This document shows positions 9,308 to 18,026 of a DNA stretch of 64,000 nt, in pieces. Source of the stretch: Candidatus Dactylopiibacterium carminicum (lineage in GTDB: Bacteria > Pseudomonadota > Gammaproteobacteria > Burkholderiales > Rhodocyclaceae); NCBI RefSeq assembly GCF_014736495.1, contig NZ_MDUX01000004.1, positions 36,532 through 100,531 of the forward strand, given 5' to 3'. Positions within the stretch are counted from its first letter, which is position 1. Each line of letters begins with the position of its first letter. Under the pieces are notes generated by a model. The model had not been told where the DNA came from and did not search any database. It saw only the letters and a list, made by a program, of their open reading frames with translations. A program made the translations under genes and the position numbers.

Positions 9308-10231
9308 TCAGACAGCTTCGATGCTGACCCACCACGGCGTGACGCTGCGGATGCGCACCGGCAGCACGCTGGCGATGGCACGCAGGGCGCGGTCCGGCTC
9401 ATCCAGCGGGAAGAGACCGCTCACCCGCATGGATGCCGCGGAGCTAGCCACTCTCAGCACACCTGCACGATAATCCGCCAGCGCCTCCACAACCTCCACC
9501 AGCGGGCGATCGTCCACCTGCAACAAACCCTCTTCCCAGGCGGTCTCGGCAAGCACGGACACGCCCTGAAGCAGATAGATGCCGGCGTCTCCGAACGAGG
9601 CCAGCTGCCCGGCCTCCAGCATACGACTCAGGCCACGCCCCGACTGCAGCAGGATCTCTCCATCCAGCACCGCCAGACGGCTCACACCACGCTTGTGGCG
9701 TACCGCCAGCGCTGCCGGCCTTTCGGCATGGACGATCCCGTTTGCCGTGCGGATCTGCCAGGATTCGCCTGTTGCGGGTGTACGCAACAGGACTTCTCCC
9801 TCGATCAGATCGACCGCTTGAGCACTCAGGTTCAGCGAAGTCCGCGCATTGAGCAGCAGCGTGCCGCCATCGGCCAGCGTGATCCGCTGCCGCCTGCCGA
9901 CGGGGGTACGGTGGTCGGCCATCATCCCGCTCAGTTCAGGCTGATACCGTACTAGGCCGGACGACACCACACCTGCCGCAGCAAGCCCCAACAATCCTTT
10001 CACCGCACGGCGCCGGGACAGCAAGGCCTTGTGCATCGCCACGGGCTCGCCCTGGCACTGCGCCAGCCCGCCCAACACACCCTCGATGCGCCGGCAGGCC
10101 GCTTCATGCCGGGGATCGGCGTCACGCCATCCCTCGAAGGCCTCTCTGTCCTGGATGGTGGCTGCGCCCGAACGCAACAAGACCATCCATTCGACGGCCT
10201 GGTTCGCGATCGGATCGGCCAGCGCGCTCAT
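9308..10231 (-). CDS. FecR-family anti-sigma / sigma regulator
   Basis: Inner-membrane signal relay between a TonB-dependent receptor and its ECF sigma factor. The ATG at 10231 lies 2 bp after the sigma-factor stop, giving 307 residues. The N-terminal cytoplasmic DUF4880-type domain (QAVEWMVLLRSGAATIQDREAFEGW) is followed by LLSRRRAVKGLLGLAAAGVVSS, where an RR pair precedes the membrane helix at about residues 72-95, a Tat-like arrangement reported for some FecR relatives. The periplasmic FecR core (LADGGTLLLNARTSLNL) and a C-terminal FecR/STN-like segment follow. Its likely receptor is the one at 20449-22852. Confidence 0.92.
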   Translation of the reverse strand: MSALADPIANQAVEWMVLLRSGAATIQDREAFEGWRDADPRHEAACRRIEGVLGGLAQCQGEPVAMHKALLSRRRAVKGLLGLAAAGVVSSGLVRYQPELSGMMADHRTPVGRRQRITLADGGTLLLNARTSLNLSAQAVDLIEGEVLLRTPATGESWQIRTANGIVHAERPAALAVRHKRGVSRLAVLDGEILLQSGRGLSRMLEAGQLASFGDAGIYLLQGVSVLAETAWEEGLLQVDDRPLVEVVEALADYRAGVLRVASSAASMRVSGLFPLDEPDRALRAIASVLPVRIRSVTPWWVSIEAV

Positions 10232-10232
10232 C

Positions 10233-10751
10233 TCAAGCCTCGGCCGCCGCGTAGCAGCAGGCCAGCGCCTTGGCCATGTACTGCCGAACCATGCTGGCCG
10301 ACACTCCGAGCTGCTCACCGATCTCGGCATAGGTCAGGCCGTCGAGCTGGCTGTAGAGGAAAGCGCTACGCGCCTTGGCGGACAGGCCATCCAGTGCCTG
10401 GTCGATTGCCAACAGCGACTCCACCAGCTGCGCTCGATCCTCGGGCGATGGATGGACGGCCTCGGGCATCTGTGCCAGCACGTTCAGATAGGCACGTTCG
10501 AGATCCCGCCGCCGCCAGGTTTCGTACATCACACGCTGGGCAATGGTGGTGAGCATGGCACGTGGCTCGCGCACATGATCGAGATCCGGTAGCGCGGCCA
10601 GCTGCGCAAACGCTTCGGACGCCACATCCTCGGCCTGGAAACCGCAACCGAGCCTGAAACGCAGGCGCTCGGCCAGCCAGCGGTAATCGCTGCGGAAGAT
10701 CAGGCTCAGCGCCTCATGGCGCTTATGTTCGGGGCGGGGGTTGCTACTCAT
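10233..10751 (-). CDS. ECF RNA polymerase sigma factor, FecI type
   Basis: Alternative sigma factor of 172 residues with regions 2 and 4 only. Region 2 covers about residues 15-80 (FQAEDVASEAFAQLAAL, MLTTIAQRVMYETWRRRDLERAY). Region 4 holds the helix-turn-helix LDGLTYAEIGEQLGVSASMVRQYMAKAL near the C terminus. The next gene downstream is fecR. It is the obvious candidate to read the four-copy element CTGTCACTTTTC-N10-KCACA. That element is absent upstream of the sigma gene itself, so the sigma gene probably has a different promoter, as is usual for fecI. Confidence 0.93.
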   Translation of the reverse strand: MSSNPRPEHKRHEALSLIFRSDYRWLAERLRFRLGCGFQAEDVASEAFAQLAALPDLDHVREPRAMLTTIAQRVMYETWRRRDLERAYLNVLAQMPEAVHPSPEDRAQLVESLLAIDQALDGLSAKARSAFLYSQLDGLTYAEIGEQLGVSASMVRQYMAKALACCYAAAEA

Positions 10752-11022
10752 GACGGGCTACCAGACTGGCACGAAAGGGCAGTTTCTGTTGCGAACTAGC
10801 AAACAACATGCCGCTCTCCGGCAAAGCGCCGTCACTCCGAGAAAATTGCTTCTGGCAAAAGGTTACGGAACGCAAACTTTCGCGCCTGTTGAGCCAATTT
10901 GGTGAAAAAAACAGCACGACGCACCACTTCATGACATCGATCAAGGCCGGTCAGTATTCGACCTCCGACACAGGCACGCCAACGACTTTTCTCTTCTTTC
11001 GATATGTGAAATTACCTGGCGA
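10752..11022. other. Non-coding stretch upstream of the sigma-factor gene
   Basis: About 270 bp between the sigma-factor start and promoter copy D. I see no convincing gene, no Fur-box-like inverted repeat and no copy of the shared ECF element on the sigma-gene side. It should contain the sigma-factor promoter, which I cannot pinpoint. Confidence 0.4.
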
Positions 11023-11049
11023 CTGTCACTTTTCAGGACTGGCTGCACA
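11023..11049 (+). promoter_or_regulatory. Predicted ECF-sigma promoter, copy D (ABC-tldE-tldD unit)
   Basis: Plus-strand CTGTCACTTTTC (11023-11034), 10 bases, then GCACA (11045-11049). Same blocks and spacing as the three minus-strand copies. It points to the ABC transporter gene at 11319, but repeat R1 (11060-11270) lies between promoter and gene. Confidence 0.68.
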
Positions 11050-11059
11050 TGGAGTGGTA

Positions 11060-11270
11060 AGAACCTGTTCGAAGTCTGTAGCGAAAGGCCGTCAGCGGCA
11101 CGAAGGGCAACACAGGAACAGGAGTGTATGTGGCTACACGAGGCCGCAGGCAGCGGTTTCGCACAGCACGCTGCACGCCTGACCGGCGGGCTGTACAAGG
11201 CCAGCCGCAGGCGGCCGAGCAGCGCACGGACCTCAGTCACGACATCGCAGCAAGACCATGAACAGGTACC
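11060..11270. repeat. Dispersed repeat with terminal inverted repeats, copy R1 (211 bp)
   Basis: Starts AGAACCTGTTCGAAGTCT and ends with AGACCATGAACAGGTACC, an imperfect 18-bp inverted repeat. After the left end it shares GTAGCGAAAGGCCGTCAGCG with the other copies, and before the right end CATCGCAGCAAGAC. Copies R2 (14422-14564) and R3 (63049-63262) have the same ends but differ in the middle. It encodes nothing credible and resembles a MITE. It separates promoter copy D from the ABC transporter gene. Confidence 0.78.
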
Positions 11271-11318
11271 AAGACGCGGTGCAACGCCTCGCGCCTCCAT
11301 TCCCCTGAGCCGACAGCA

Positions 11319-13034
11319 ATGAATCCTTCAGCCAGAAAACAGTACCGAACCCCTTTGAGAGCGCTGTTCCTGCCTTTCTGGCTCTCGCGCGAAGCCCGGG
11401 TGGCAATCCCCATGCTTCTGCTCATCCTCGCGATCACGTTCTATGGCGTATATCTGAGCATCTGGGCCAACGAGTTGCTCGGCCAGTTCACGGACGCCCT
11501 CGTCGGCAGGCAGTGGGGGGCGATCAAGTCACTGTTCATCGTCTCGGTGGCTGTCGCAATCGCCGACAGCTGCCTTACCTATGTGCGCGTAATGCTGGAT
11601 AGCCGCCTCAAGCTTCGCTGGCGGGTCTGGATGACGCGGCAGTTTCTCGATCGCTGGACAACGGCAGGCGCCTACTACGCCATCGAACGCGACGGCCTGT
11701 TGAGCAATGCGGATCAACGCATCGCCGAGGACGTGAAGAACTTCACCGGCAGTCTGTTGCAGATGTCCCTGAATATTGTCCAGGTCACAGCAACGGTGGT
11801 GTCGTTCAGTATCGTGCTCTATCGACTCTCCGGCGATCTGGACCTGTCTCCCTGGGGTATCGCGCTGACGATTCCGGCATACATGCTTCTTGCATGCTTC
11901 CTGCATCAGGGCATGGCGCTGCTGGTCACCCACCTGACAGGGCGACCGTTGATGCAGCTGAACCACCACAACGAAACGGTGGAGGCCAACTTCCGCCATC
12001 TGGCTGTCCAGTTGCGCGAAAACGCAGAGCAGGTCGCATTCAACCAGGGCGGAGAAAGCGAAAGCACCCGCCTGCAGTCGCGCTTCGAAAGCGTACGGCT
12101 CAACAACATCAAGATGATCTGGTGCGAACTGCGCCTGGGTATCGCACGGGCGGTCTATGGCCACCTGACGGAGCCCATCCCCACGCTGCTTGCTCTGCCC
12201 GCCTTTCTGGCAGGCCATACCACCTATGGCGAGATGGTTCGCATCACCCGGGCCTATTCTTCGGTATCAGGCTCCCTGAACTTCTTCCAGCAGGCCTACA
12301 CCGGTTTTGCCCAGCTCGTGGCGGTCACGCGCCGTCTGCGTGAGCTCTCCGATGCGATCAGCAAAGCTGAGCATGTCGAAGCGGGCATCCGACACGATAC
12401 CGACAGCCCCTCGGGCATCCGTACGGATGGGGCACTGGAGCTGCGTACGCCGACAGACCAGACGCTGACCACCGTTCCTCAGATTGCCTTCACAACCGGT
12501 GAGCGCTGGCTGGTGCGCGGCCCATCCGGCACCGGTAAGAGCACCCTGCTGCGGGCGCTGGCGGGTCTATGGCCTTATGGCAACGGCCGGGTACACACAC
12601 CGGCGCGAGGCATGATGTTCGTACCACAGCGCAGCTACATCCCTTCCGGCAGCCTGCGTGCGGCGGTCAGTTATCCCGAGGCCATAGGCCACTTCAGTGA
12701 CGAGGACATCCGCCAGGCCCTCACCACCTGCCGTCTAGAAGCACTGAGCGCACGGCTCAATGATGAAGAACGCTGGCAACAGGTGCTTTCCGGCGGCGAA
12801 CAGCAGCGCCTGGCCCTGGCCCGCGTGCTGCTGCACCGGCCGGATTACGTCTTCCTTGATGAAGCCAGCAGCGCGCTGGACAACGATATCGAGGCGCACG
12901 TGTATGGCGAGGTGATGCGGCAGTTGCCGAAGAGTTGCGTGGTCAGCGTGGCGCACCGGGACTCCCTCCTGCGTCTGCACGATCGCGTGCTCGATATCGG
13001 AACGCCCCCCGCACCGCAAGGCGCCTCCGCCTGA
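11319..13034 (+). CDS. ABC transporter, fused permease-ATPase of the BacA/YddA (antimicrobial-peptide/vitamin B12) type
   Basis: Half-transporter of 571 residues with an N-terminal SbmA/BacA-like membrane domain (ABC_membrane_2 type; helices near residues 28-52, 64-85, 150-175 and 185-205) fused to a C-terminal ATPase. ATPase motifs are GPSGTGKST (about residue 401), the signature LSGGEQQRLALARVLL (about 489), Walker B YVFLDEASSALD and the His switch VSVAHRDS. Relatives move peptides such as bleomycin and antimicrobial peptides, or cobalamin, across the inner membrane. Here it precedes tldE (44 bp apart) and follows promoter copy D, which fits import of a peptide for cytoplasmic breakdown; direction and substrate are inference. 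Confidence 0.88.
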   Translation: MNPSARKQYRTPLRALFLPFWLSREARVAIPMLLLILAITFYGVYLSIWANELLGQFTDALVGRQWGAIKSLFIVSVAVAIADSCLTYVRVMLDSRLKLRWRVWMTRQFLDRWTTAGAYYAIERDGLLSNADQRIAEDVKNFTGSLLQMSLNIVQVTATVVSFSIVLYRLSGDLDLSPWGIALTIPAYMLLACFLHQGMALLVTHLTGRPLMQLNHHNETVEANFRHLAVQLRENAEQVAFNQGGESESTRLQSRFESVRLNNIKMIWCELRLGIARAVYGHLTEPIPTLLALPAFLAGHTTYGEMVRITRAYSSVSGSLNFFQQAYTGFAQLVAVTRRLRELSDAISKAEHVEAGIRHDTDSPSGIRTDGALELRTPTDQTLTTVPQIAFTTGERWLVRGPSGTGKSTLLRALAGLWPYGNGRVHTPARGMMFVPQRSYIPSGSLRAAVSYPEAIGHFSDEDIRQALTTCRLEALSARLNDEERWQQVLSGGEQQRLALARVLLHRPDYVFLDEASSALDNDIEAHVYGEVMRQLPKSCVVSVAHRDSLLRLHDRVLDIGTPPAPQGASA

Positions 13035-13078
13035 ATGCCTTCTCAACACCCTTCCGTAGCAGCAAGGACCTTCATTGC

Positions 13079-14422
13079 ATGAACAATCTCTTTCCCCACG
13101 ATCAGGCCGGGCTCGATGCCATCACCGCAGCCTTGCTCGATGCAGCCCGGCGGCATGGCGCCACGGATGCCGTGGCCAGCGTTTCAGAGAACAAGGGGCA
13201 GACTGCCCATCTGCGCCAGGGCCGCATCCGGGCACTGAGCCGGGAGGTGAGCTGTGGCCTGTCGCTGGCGGTGTATATCGGGCAGCGTCAGGGCCACACC
13301 CACTCGACCGACTTCACGCCGGACAGTCTGGAAGAAATGGCCAGGGCAGCCTGCGCGATTGCGCAGCACACGCAGGAAGATCCTTTTGCCGGGCTGCCGG
13401 ACACCGACGCGCTCTGCAAGACCCCACTCGACCTGGATCTCTACCATCCCTGGGAGCCGGATAGCGAAACGCTGGTCACGCTGGCACGGCAGATCGAAGA
13501 AGGTATCGCGGACTGGCCCGAAGCCGCGAGTGACGGCGCCTGGGCCTCGGCCGGACAATCCCAGGTGCGGCTCGCCAACAGCCGCGGCTTCAGCGCCGGC
13601 TACGCCCAGTCCTACCATGGCTTCACCGCCAGCGTGCTGGCAGCGCGTGACGACATCCGCTGCCGTGAGTTCTGGCACGAAGGCGGGCGGCGGCAAGGTG
13701 AGCTTCCCGCTGCGAAACAGATCGGCGCCCAGGCTGCGGGACGCGCAATCTCCCTGCTGGACCAGCGCCCCATCGCGAGCGGCGAATTCCCCGTGCTGTT
13801 CGACGCGCGCAGCGCCATCTCCCTGCTCCAGCACCTGTGCCAGGCCATCAGTGGTCGGCCGCTGTACATGAAGACCAGCTTCCTTGGCGAACGCTTCGGC
13901 CAGCCGATCTTCCCCGAGCATATCGATGTCATTGAGGATCCGTTCATCCCCGGCGCCCTGGCCAGCCAGCCCTTCGATACGGAGGGCATCAGCGCCAGCC
14001 GGCGCGTGCTGGTCGAATCCGGTGTGCTGCGCGGCGCGCTGCTCGGCCAGTACTCTGCACGCAGACTGGGCCTGCCGGTCACTGGCAATGCCGGCGGCAA
14101 CACCAATGTGCAGATCGCCAGCCGCCTCACTCGGCCCGATGACGATCTGGCCGCGATGTTGAGAAAGCTCGGCACCGGCCTGATGGTGACGAATCTTTCC
14201 GGCGAAGGCGCACGCCTGATCAATGGCGACTACTCGCGCGCCGCACGTGGTTTCTGGGTCGAGCGCGGAGAGATCCGTCACGCCGTGGATGGCGTGACCA
14301 TCGCCGGCAACCTGCTTGAGATGTGGCAGTCGATCGCCGCCATCGGCGCCGACACCTTTGTCAGCGGAGCCTTCAGCACCGGCTCCATCCTCCTTTCCCG
14401 CATGCATGTGGCCAGCCGCTAA
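13079..14422 (+). CDS. pmbA: TldE/PmbA-type subunit of the TldD-TldE metalloprotease
   Basis: Partner subunit of the TldD/TldE heterodimer, which degrades unstructured or modified peptides and is needed for microcin B17 maturation in Escherichia coli. The 447-residue length equals that of PmbA. The start ATG at 13079 follows AAGGA. It has the family N-terminal domain (YIGQRQGHTHSTDFTPDSLEEMARAA) and a C-terminal barrel with GNAGGNTNVQI and GTGLMVTNLSGEGARLINGDYSRAARGFWVERG; as expected for TldE, no HExxxH motif is present. Lies between the ABC transporter and tldD; its stop codon coincides with the left end of repeat R2. Confidence 0.94.
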   Translation: MNNLFPHDQAGLDAITAALLDAARRHGATDAVASVSENKGQTAHLRQGRIRALSREVSCGLSLAVYIGQRQGHTHSTDFTPDSLEEMARAACAIAQHTQEDPFAGLPDTDALCKTPLDLDLYHPWEPDSETLVTLARQIEEGIADWPEAASDGAWASAGQSQVRLANSRGFSAGYAQSYHGFTASVLAARDDIRCREFWHEGGRRQGELPAAKQIGAQAAGRAISLLDQRPIASGEFPVLFDARSAISLLQHLCQAISGRPLYMKTSFLGERFGQPIFPEHIDVIEDPFIPGALASQPFDTEGISASRRVLVESGVLRGALLGQYSARRLGLPVTGNAGGNTNVQIASRLTRPDDDLAAMLRKLGTGLMVTNLSGEGARLINGDYSRAARGFWVERGEIRHAVDGVTIAGNLLEMWQSIAAIGADTFVSGAFSTGSILLSRMHVASR

Positions 14423-14564
14423 AAGCCTGCTCAAAGTCTGTAGCGAAAGGCTGTCAGCGAGGCGAAGCTCAACACAGGAAGCGGCGTGTATGGGGATACA
14501 CGAGGATTCCGAGCAGCACATGAGCCCCGATCGCGGCATCGCAGCAAGACTATGAACAGGCTTC
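14422..14564. repeat. Dispersed repeat with terminal inverted repeats, copy R2 (143 bp)
   Basis: Shortest copy. The left end AAAGCCTGCTCAAAGTCT overlaps the tldE stop codon; the right end is AGACTATGAACAGGCTTC. It shares GTAGCGAAAGGCTGTCAGCG and GGATACACGAGGATTCCGAG with R3 but lacks the internal hairpin segment. It separates tldE from tldD by 167 bp. Confidence 0.78.
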
Positions 14565-14589
14565 AAAGCCAGTCCAGGACCTATCGAAC

Positions 14590-16041
14590 ATGAATTCAGC
14601 CCTAACCCCGCTACAACTTGCACAGGCAGGCCTGCTCGCACCGAATGGCCTGGACGTCCAGGATCTTTCGCGCACGCTTGATGCCGTGATGGCGCACGCC
14701 GTAGACGCCGCCGATCTCTATCTGCAAAACAGCCGCCACGAAAGCTGGAGCCTTGAAGGCGGCATCGTGCGCTCCAGCAGCTTTTCACGCGATCAGGGCT
14801 TCGGCCTGCGTGCCCTGGATCAGGATCAATCCGCCTTCGCCTTCTCGCAACAGATCTCCCATGCACGCCTGCTCGAAGCCGCTGCCTCGGTGCGCGCCAT
14901 CGCGCGCCAGGGCGGCGAGGGTCGCGCCGCCATCGCAGCACACCCATCGCTTGGACATCCGGCGCGTTATGACACGCAGGACCCGCTGGCATCACGCGAC
15001 GCGCAGGCCAAGATCGCATTGCTCGAACGCATCGATCGCCAGGCACGCGCGCTCGACAGCCGCGTGAGCGAAGTGAACGCCTCGCTCAACTGTGCGCACG
15101 AAACCATTCTGGTGATGCGCCAGGACGGCAGGCTCGTGGCGGACGTACGCCCGATGCTCAGGCTTTCGGTCTTCGTGATCGTTACCCGTGGCAATCAGCG
15201 GGAATCGGCCAGCAGCGGCATCGGCGGCCGCTTCACTTTCGACGCCGTCACTGAAGAAACGCTCGACGCCACACTCCGGCAAGTGGTGGATGAAGCCCTG
15301 ATCAAGCTGGATGCTCAGCCTTCGCCTTCCGGCGAAATGGCGGTAGTGATCGGCCCGGGCTGGCCCGGCATGCTGCTGCACGAAGCGGTCGGCCACGGCT
15401 TCGAGGGAGATTTCACCCGCCAGGGCTCGTCGATCTACAGCGGACGCATCGGGCAACAGGTTGCAGCAGCCGGGGTGACGATCGTCGATAACGGCACCCT
15501 GCCCGGCCATTGCGGCTCCCTCACGGTCGATGACGAAGGCGAAGCCAGTCAGGAAACCGTGCTGATCGAGAACGGCATCCTGCGTGGCTTCATGCAGGAT
15601 GGCATGAACGCCCGGCTCTCCGGCGTGGCGCCGACCGGCAACGGCCGGCGCCAGTCCTACGCCCATTTGCCGATGCCACGCATGACCAATACCTATATGC
15701 GTGCGGGCATTTCCGATCCACAGGAAATCATCGCCTCGGTGAAATCCGGGCTATATCTCGCCAACCTCGGCAGTGGGCAGGTGGATATCGTCAGTGGCCG
15801 CTTCACCTTCCAGAGCGCCCTGGCCTACCGGATCGAGAATGGCCGCCTGGGCGCGCCGGTGAAAGGCGCGACCCTGACCGGCCATGGTCCGGAAGTGATG
15901 CAGCGCATCTCGATGGTCGGCAACGATCTCGCGCTGGATCCAGGCTTCGCGACCTGTGGCAAGGCGGGCCAGAATGTACCGGTCTGTGTCGGCCAGCCGA
16001 CCCTGAAAGTCGACCGGCTGCTGGTGGGTGGCACCGCCTGA
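14590..16041 (+). CDS. tldD: TldD metalloprotease subunit
   Basis: Catalytic subunit of TldD/TldE, 483 residues, the normal length. The metal-binding HExxxH motif is visible as HEAVGHGFEGD at about residue 264, followed by the conserved GTLPGHCGSLTVDDEG and the C-terminal NVPVCVGQPTLKVDRLLVGGTA. The enzyme cleaves peptides in the cytoplasm. Co-oriented with tldE and the ABC transporter; convergent with pcp. Many genomes keep tldD and pmbA apart, so the adjacent pair behind a peptide-type transporter suggests a dedicated set. Whether another pair exists elsewhere in this genome cannot be seen here. Confidence 0.96.
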   Translation: MNSALTPLQLAQAGLLAPNGLDVQDLSRTLDAVMAHAVDAADLYLQNSRHESWSLEGGIVRSSSFSRDQGFGLRALDQDQSAFAFSQQISHARLLEAAASVRAIARQGGEGRAAIAAHPSLGHPARYDTQDPLASRDAQAKIALLERIDRQARALDSRVSEVNASLNCAHETILVMRQDGRLVADVRPMLRLSVFVIVTRGNQRESASSGIGGRFTFDAVTEETLDATLRQVVDEALIKLDAQPSPSGEMAVVIGPGWPGMLLHEAVGHGFEGDFTRQGSSIYSGRIGQQVAAAGVTIVDNGTLPGHCGSLTVDDEGEASQETVLIENGILRGFMQDGMNARLSGVAPTGNGRRQSYAHLPMPRMTNTYMRAGISDPQEIIASVKSGLYLANLGSGQVDIVSGRFTFQSALAYRIENGRLGAPVKGATLTGHGPEVMQRISMVGNDLALDPGFATCGKAGQNVPVCVGQPTLKVDRLLVGGTA

Positions 16042-16114
16042 TTTCATGCCGTTTTGCATTCAAGCGCAGAACAGGGCGACCCGACGCTGTTGTACGTTTG
16101 AAGACTAGGCTGTA

Positions 16115-16771
16115 TCAGTCGCAGCGCCCGCTCGCCCCTGTCAGCCCTGCGGGCGGTGCGCAGCTTCCGGTGAGGCACTCCAGAACCAGTCGGATGGCGA
16201 ATATCTGCGCTTCCAGCGCCAAGCCCGGATTCTCCGGAATTTGCCCGGGCATGGGCGGCACGTGAATGAAGCCAGCCTGGATATCTGCGGGCTGCTGCGA
16301 CAGGGAATGCAGCAAGCCATAGAAAAGTTCGTTGCAGACGTAACTGCCAGCGCTCAGCGAGATTTCCGCGGGCAGGCCGGCCTGCTGCAGCCGAGCCAGG
16401 AGGCTGCGCAGCGGCAATCGGGCAAACAGGGCAGACGGCCCGCCCGCAATGACGGGCGCCTCCATCGGCTGCTTGCCTGTGTTGTCCGGTATCGGGGCAT
16501 CGATGAAGTTCAGAGCGACCCGCTCGATCGAAATGACTGGTCGCTTCGCCGCGAGCCCAAGGCAGAGGATGATAGACGGCGAACAGTCTGCGATGTGGGC
16601 CGCCAGATGCCGGCGGGCCTCACCGAAGACACAGGGCAACAGGCGCCCCTGTACGGAAAGCCCTGCCACTTGCGTGCCATCGAATGCCTGCGCGATATGC
16701 GCGGAAGGATTTTCAACGGCCTGACCGAACGGCTCGAACCCGGTCAGCAGGATGCCGCCATGATCAGGCAC
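16115..16771 (-). CDS. pcp: Pyroglutamyl-peptidase I (C15 family)
   Basis: Cytoplasmic cysteine peptidase that removes N-terminal pyroglutamate. I start it at the GTG at 16771, which overlaps the upstream gene's stop by 8 bp and gives 218 residues, the family norm, with ILLTGFEPFG close to the N terminus. The catalytic triad is visible: Glu (about residue 80, by family position), Cys in SAGSYVCNELFYGLLH, His in AGFIHVPPMP. The overlap indicates translational coupling with the thioredoxin-linked gene upstream. It is the last gene of the receptor-thioredoxin unit. The sequence reads clearly as the family despite the non-ATG start. Confidence 0.9.
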   Translation of the reverse strand: MPDHGGILLTGFEPFGQAVENPSAHIAQAFDGTQVAGLSVQGRLLPCVFGEARRHLAAHIADCSPSIILCLGLAAKRPVISIERVALNFIDAPIPDNTGKQPMEAPVIAGGPSALFARLPLRSLLARLQQAGLPAEISLSAGSYVCNELFYGLLHSLSQQPADIQAGFIHVPPMPGQIPENPGLALEAQIFAIRLVLECLTGSCAPPAGLTGASGRCD

Positions 16772-18026
16772 TACGGCGATACCGGGTTTCTGCCAACAGT
16801 GCCAGCAGCTGTTCGCGGATACGCCGCTCAAATAGCGGGAATTGCGCAGAAGCCTCCTCAAGCAGGCGATCGAAGCGCGCCTGCCCGCCATGGCTGGCAC
16901 TTTCAACCCATTCCTGGCGGGCCTCTTCCAGCGCTTCCGGCGTGAAGCGGCCGCCCGGCTGGCGGCGCTCCAGATCCATGAACCAGCGCGCGCGGATGCC
17001 TTCGAAGGCGAAATCCTCACGCGTCCAGCCTGACTCGTACGCACGGATCGAATGCATCAGCTGAAGTCCGTGCATCGAGAAGATGTTCACCCACAGATCT
17101 TCATCGCTGGCCGGCGGCGGTGACAGCAGGCCGAGCAGATCGATCACGCAATCCTGCACGGCGCGCCATGGGTCACGCTGCGCCGAACGCAGGCTGCCGC
17201 ACCCGACCAGTATCTCGCTCCATTCCTGCATTTCAACGGGGATTCCAGCCAATTGCCTTTCCGCTAGGCGTAACCAGCGCACGCGCCACGCATCGAGTGC
17301 CGGGTCATCCAGTTGCCCGGCCCAATCCACATGCGGATCGGACAGCGCCTGATACATCAGCCTGAGGGCAATACCGCCCAGTTCCGCGCCAGGTTCGATG
17401 GCATCGAAGATCTCATCCACCAAGGCCGGAGACCAGTCGCAGCAGAGGAACTCCAGCACGCAGACAAAAGAGAACGGCAAGCCTGAAACGGCCTCCGCCT
17501 GTGCGGGGATCAGGCTGCCGGCAAGGGCGCCCGTGATCGTGCCACGGCCATGACACCAGCGTGGCGCACGCGCACCGTAAATGGCACCGGCGCGGGCCTT
17601 TTCCTTGAGTTCTGCGCGAAGCCGGGCCTGCAGCTTCGCATCGCCGCGAAAAGCGCCGCTCGGGCTCTGAACCTTGCCGCCATCGAAATCTGCGGGGCGG
17701 CTAGCCAATGCGAGATCATGGCGCCACAACCAATGGGCCAATCCCGAAGTGCAGCCTGAACGGTCGGTTTCCACGCCGTTTCTCAGCAGGATGCACAGCG
17801 GCACCGCCCGCATGCCCTGCTCGATGGCGAAATCCATGTCGCAGTCCACATCGATGGGCACCACCAGGGGGGCCGTCGGATCGGAATCCGCCAGACGACG
17901 GGCTTCTTCCAGCATTTCCTTGGCACGCACATGCCAGGGCGCCCAGAAAACGGCCAGTACCGTACGCCCACGCGCGGCCGCACATGCCTCCGTCACCGCC
18001 TGCCTTCCACTGCCTGCATTGCTCAT
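16764..18026 (-). CDS. Thioredoxin-fold protein lacking CxxC, plus conserved unknown domain (paralog 3)
   Basis: Protein of 420 residues. Residues 15-90 look like a thioredoxin fold (TVLAVFWAPWHVRAKEMLEEA, VVPIDVDCDMDFAIEQGMRAVPLCILLRNG), but the WCxxC position reads WHVRA, so it cannot do thiol-disulfide exchange in the normal way. The remainder is a domain I do not recognise, shared with the two genes upstream: GAFRGDAKLQARLRAELKEKARAG, a Trp-containing ALSDPHVDWAGQL, and RQPGGRFTPEALEEARQEWVE near the C terminus. The ATG overlaps the upstream stop (ATGA) and the 3' end overlaps pcp. Confidence 0.7.
   Translation of the reverse strand: MSNAGSGRQAVTEACAAARGRTVLAVFWAPWHVRAKEMLEEARRLADSDPTAPLVVPIDVDCDMDFAIEQGMRAVPLCILLRNGVETDRSGCTSGLAHWLWRHDLALASRPADFDGGKVQSPSGAFRGDAKLQARLRAELKEKARAGAIYGARAPRWCHGRGTITGALAGSLIPAQAEAVSGLPFSFVCVLEFLCCDWSPALVDEIFDAIEPGAELGGIALRLMYQALSDPHVDWAGQLDDPALDAWRVRWLRLAERQLAGIPVEMQEWSEILVGCGSLRSAQRDPWRAVQDCVIDLLGLLSPPPASDEDLWVNIFSMHGLQLMHSIRAYESGWTREDFAFEGIRARWFMDLERRQPGGRFTPEALEEARQEWVESASHGGQARFDRLLEEASAQFPLFERRIREQLLALLAETRYRRSA

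Noticed and set aside
14422..14564. Insertion sequence with transposase
   Set aside because: The 143-214 bp repeats are too short for a transposase gene and none is near; called MITE-like only.
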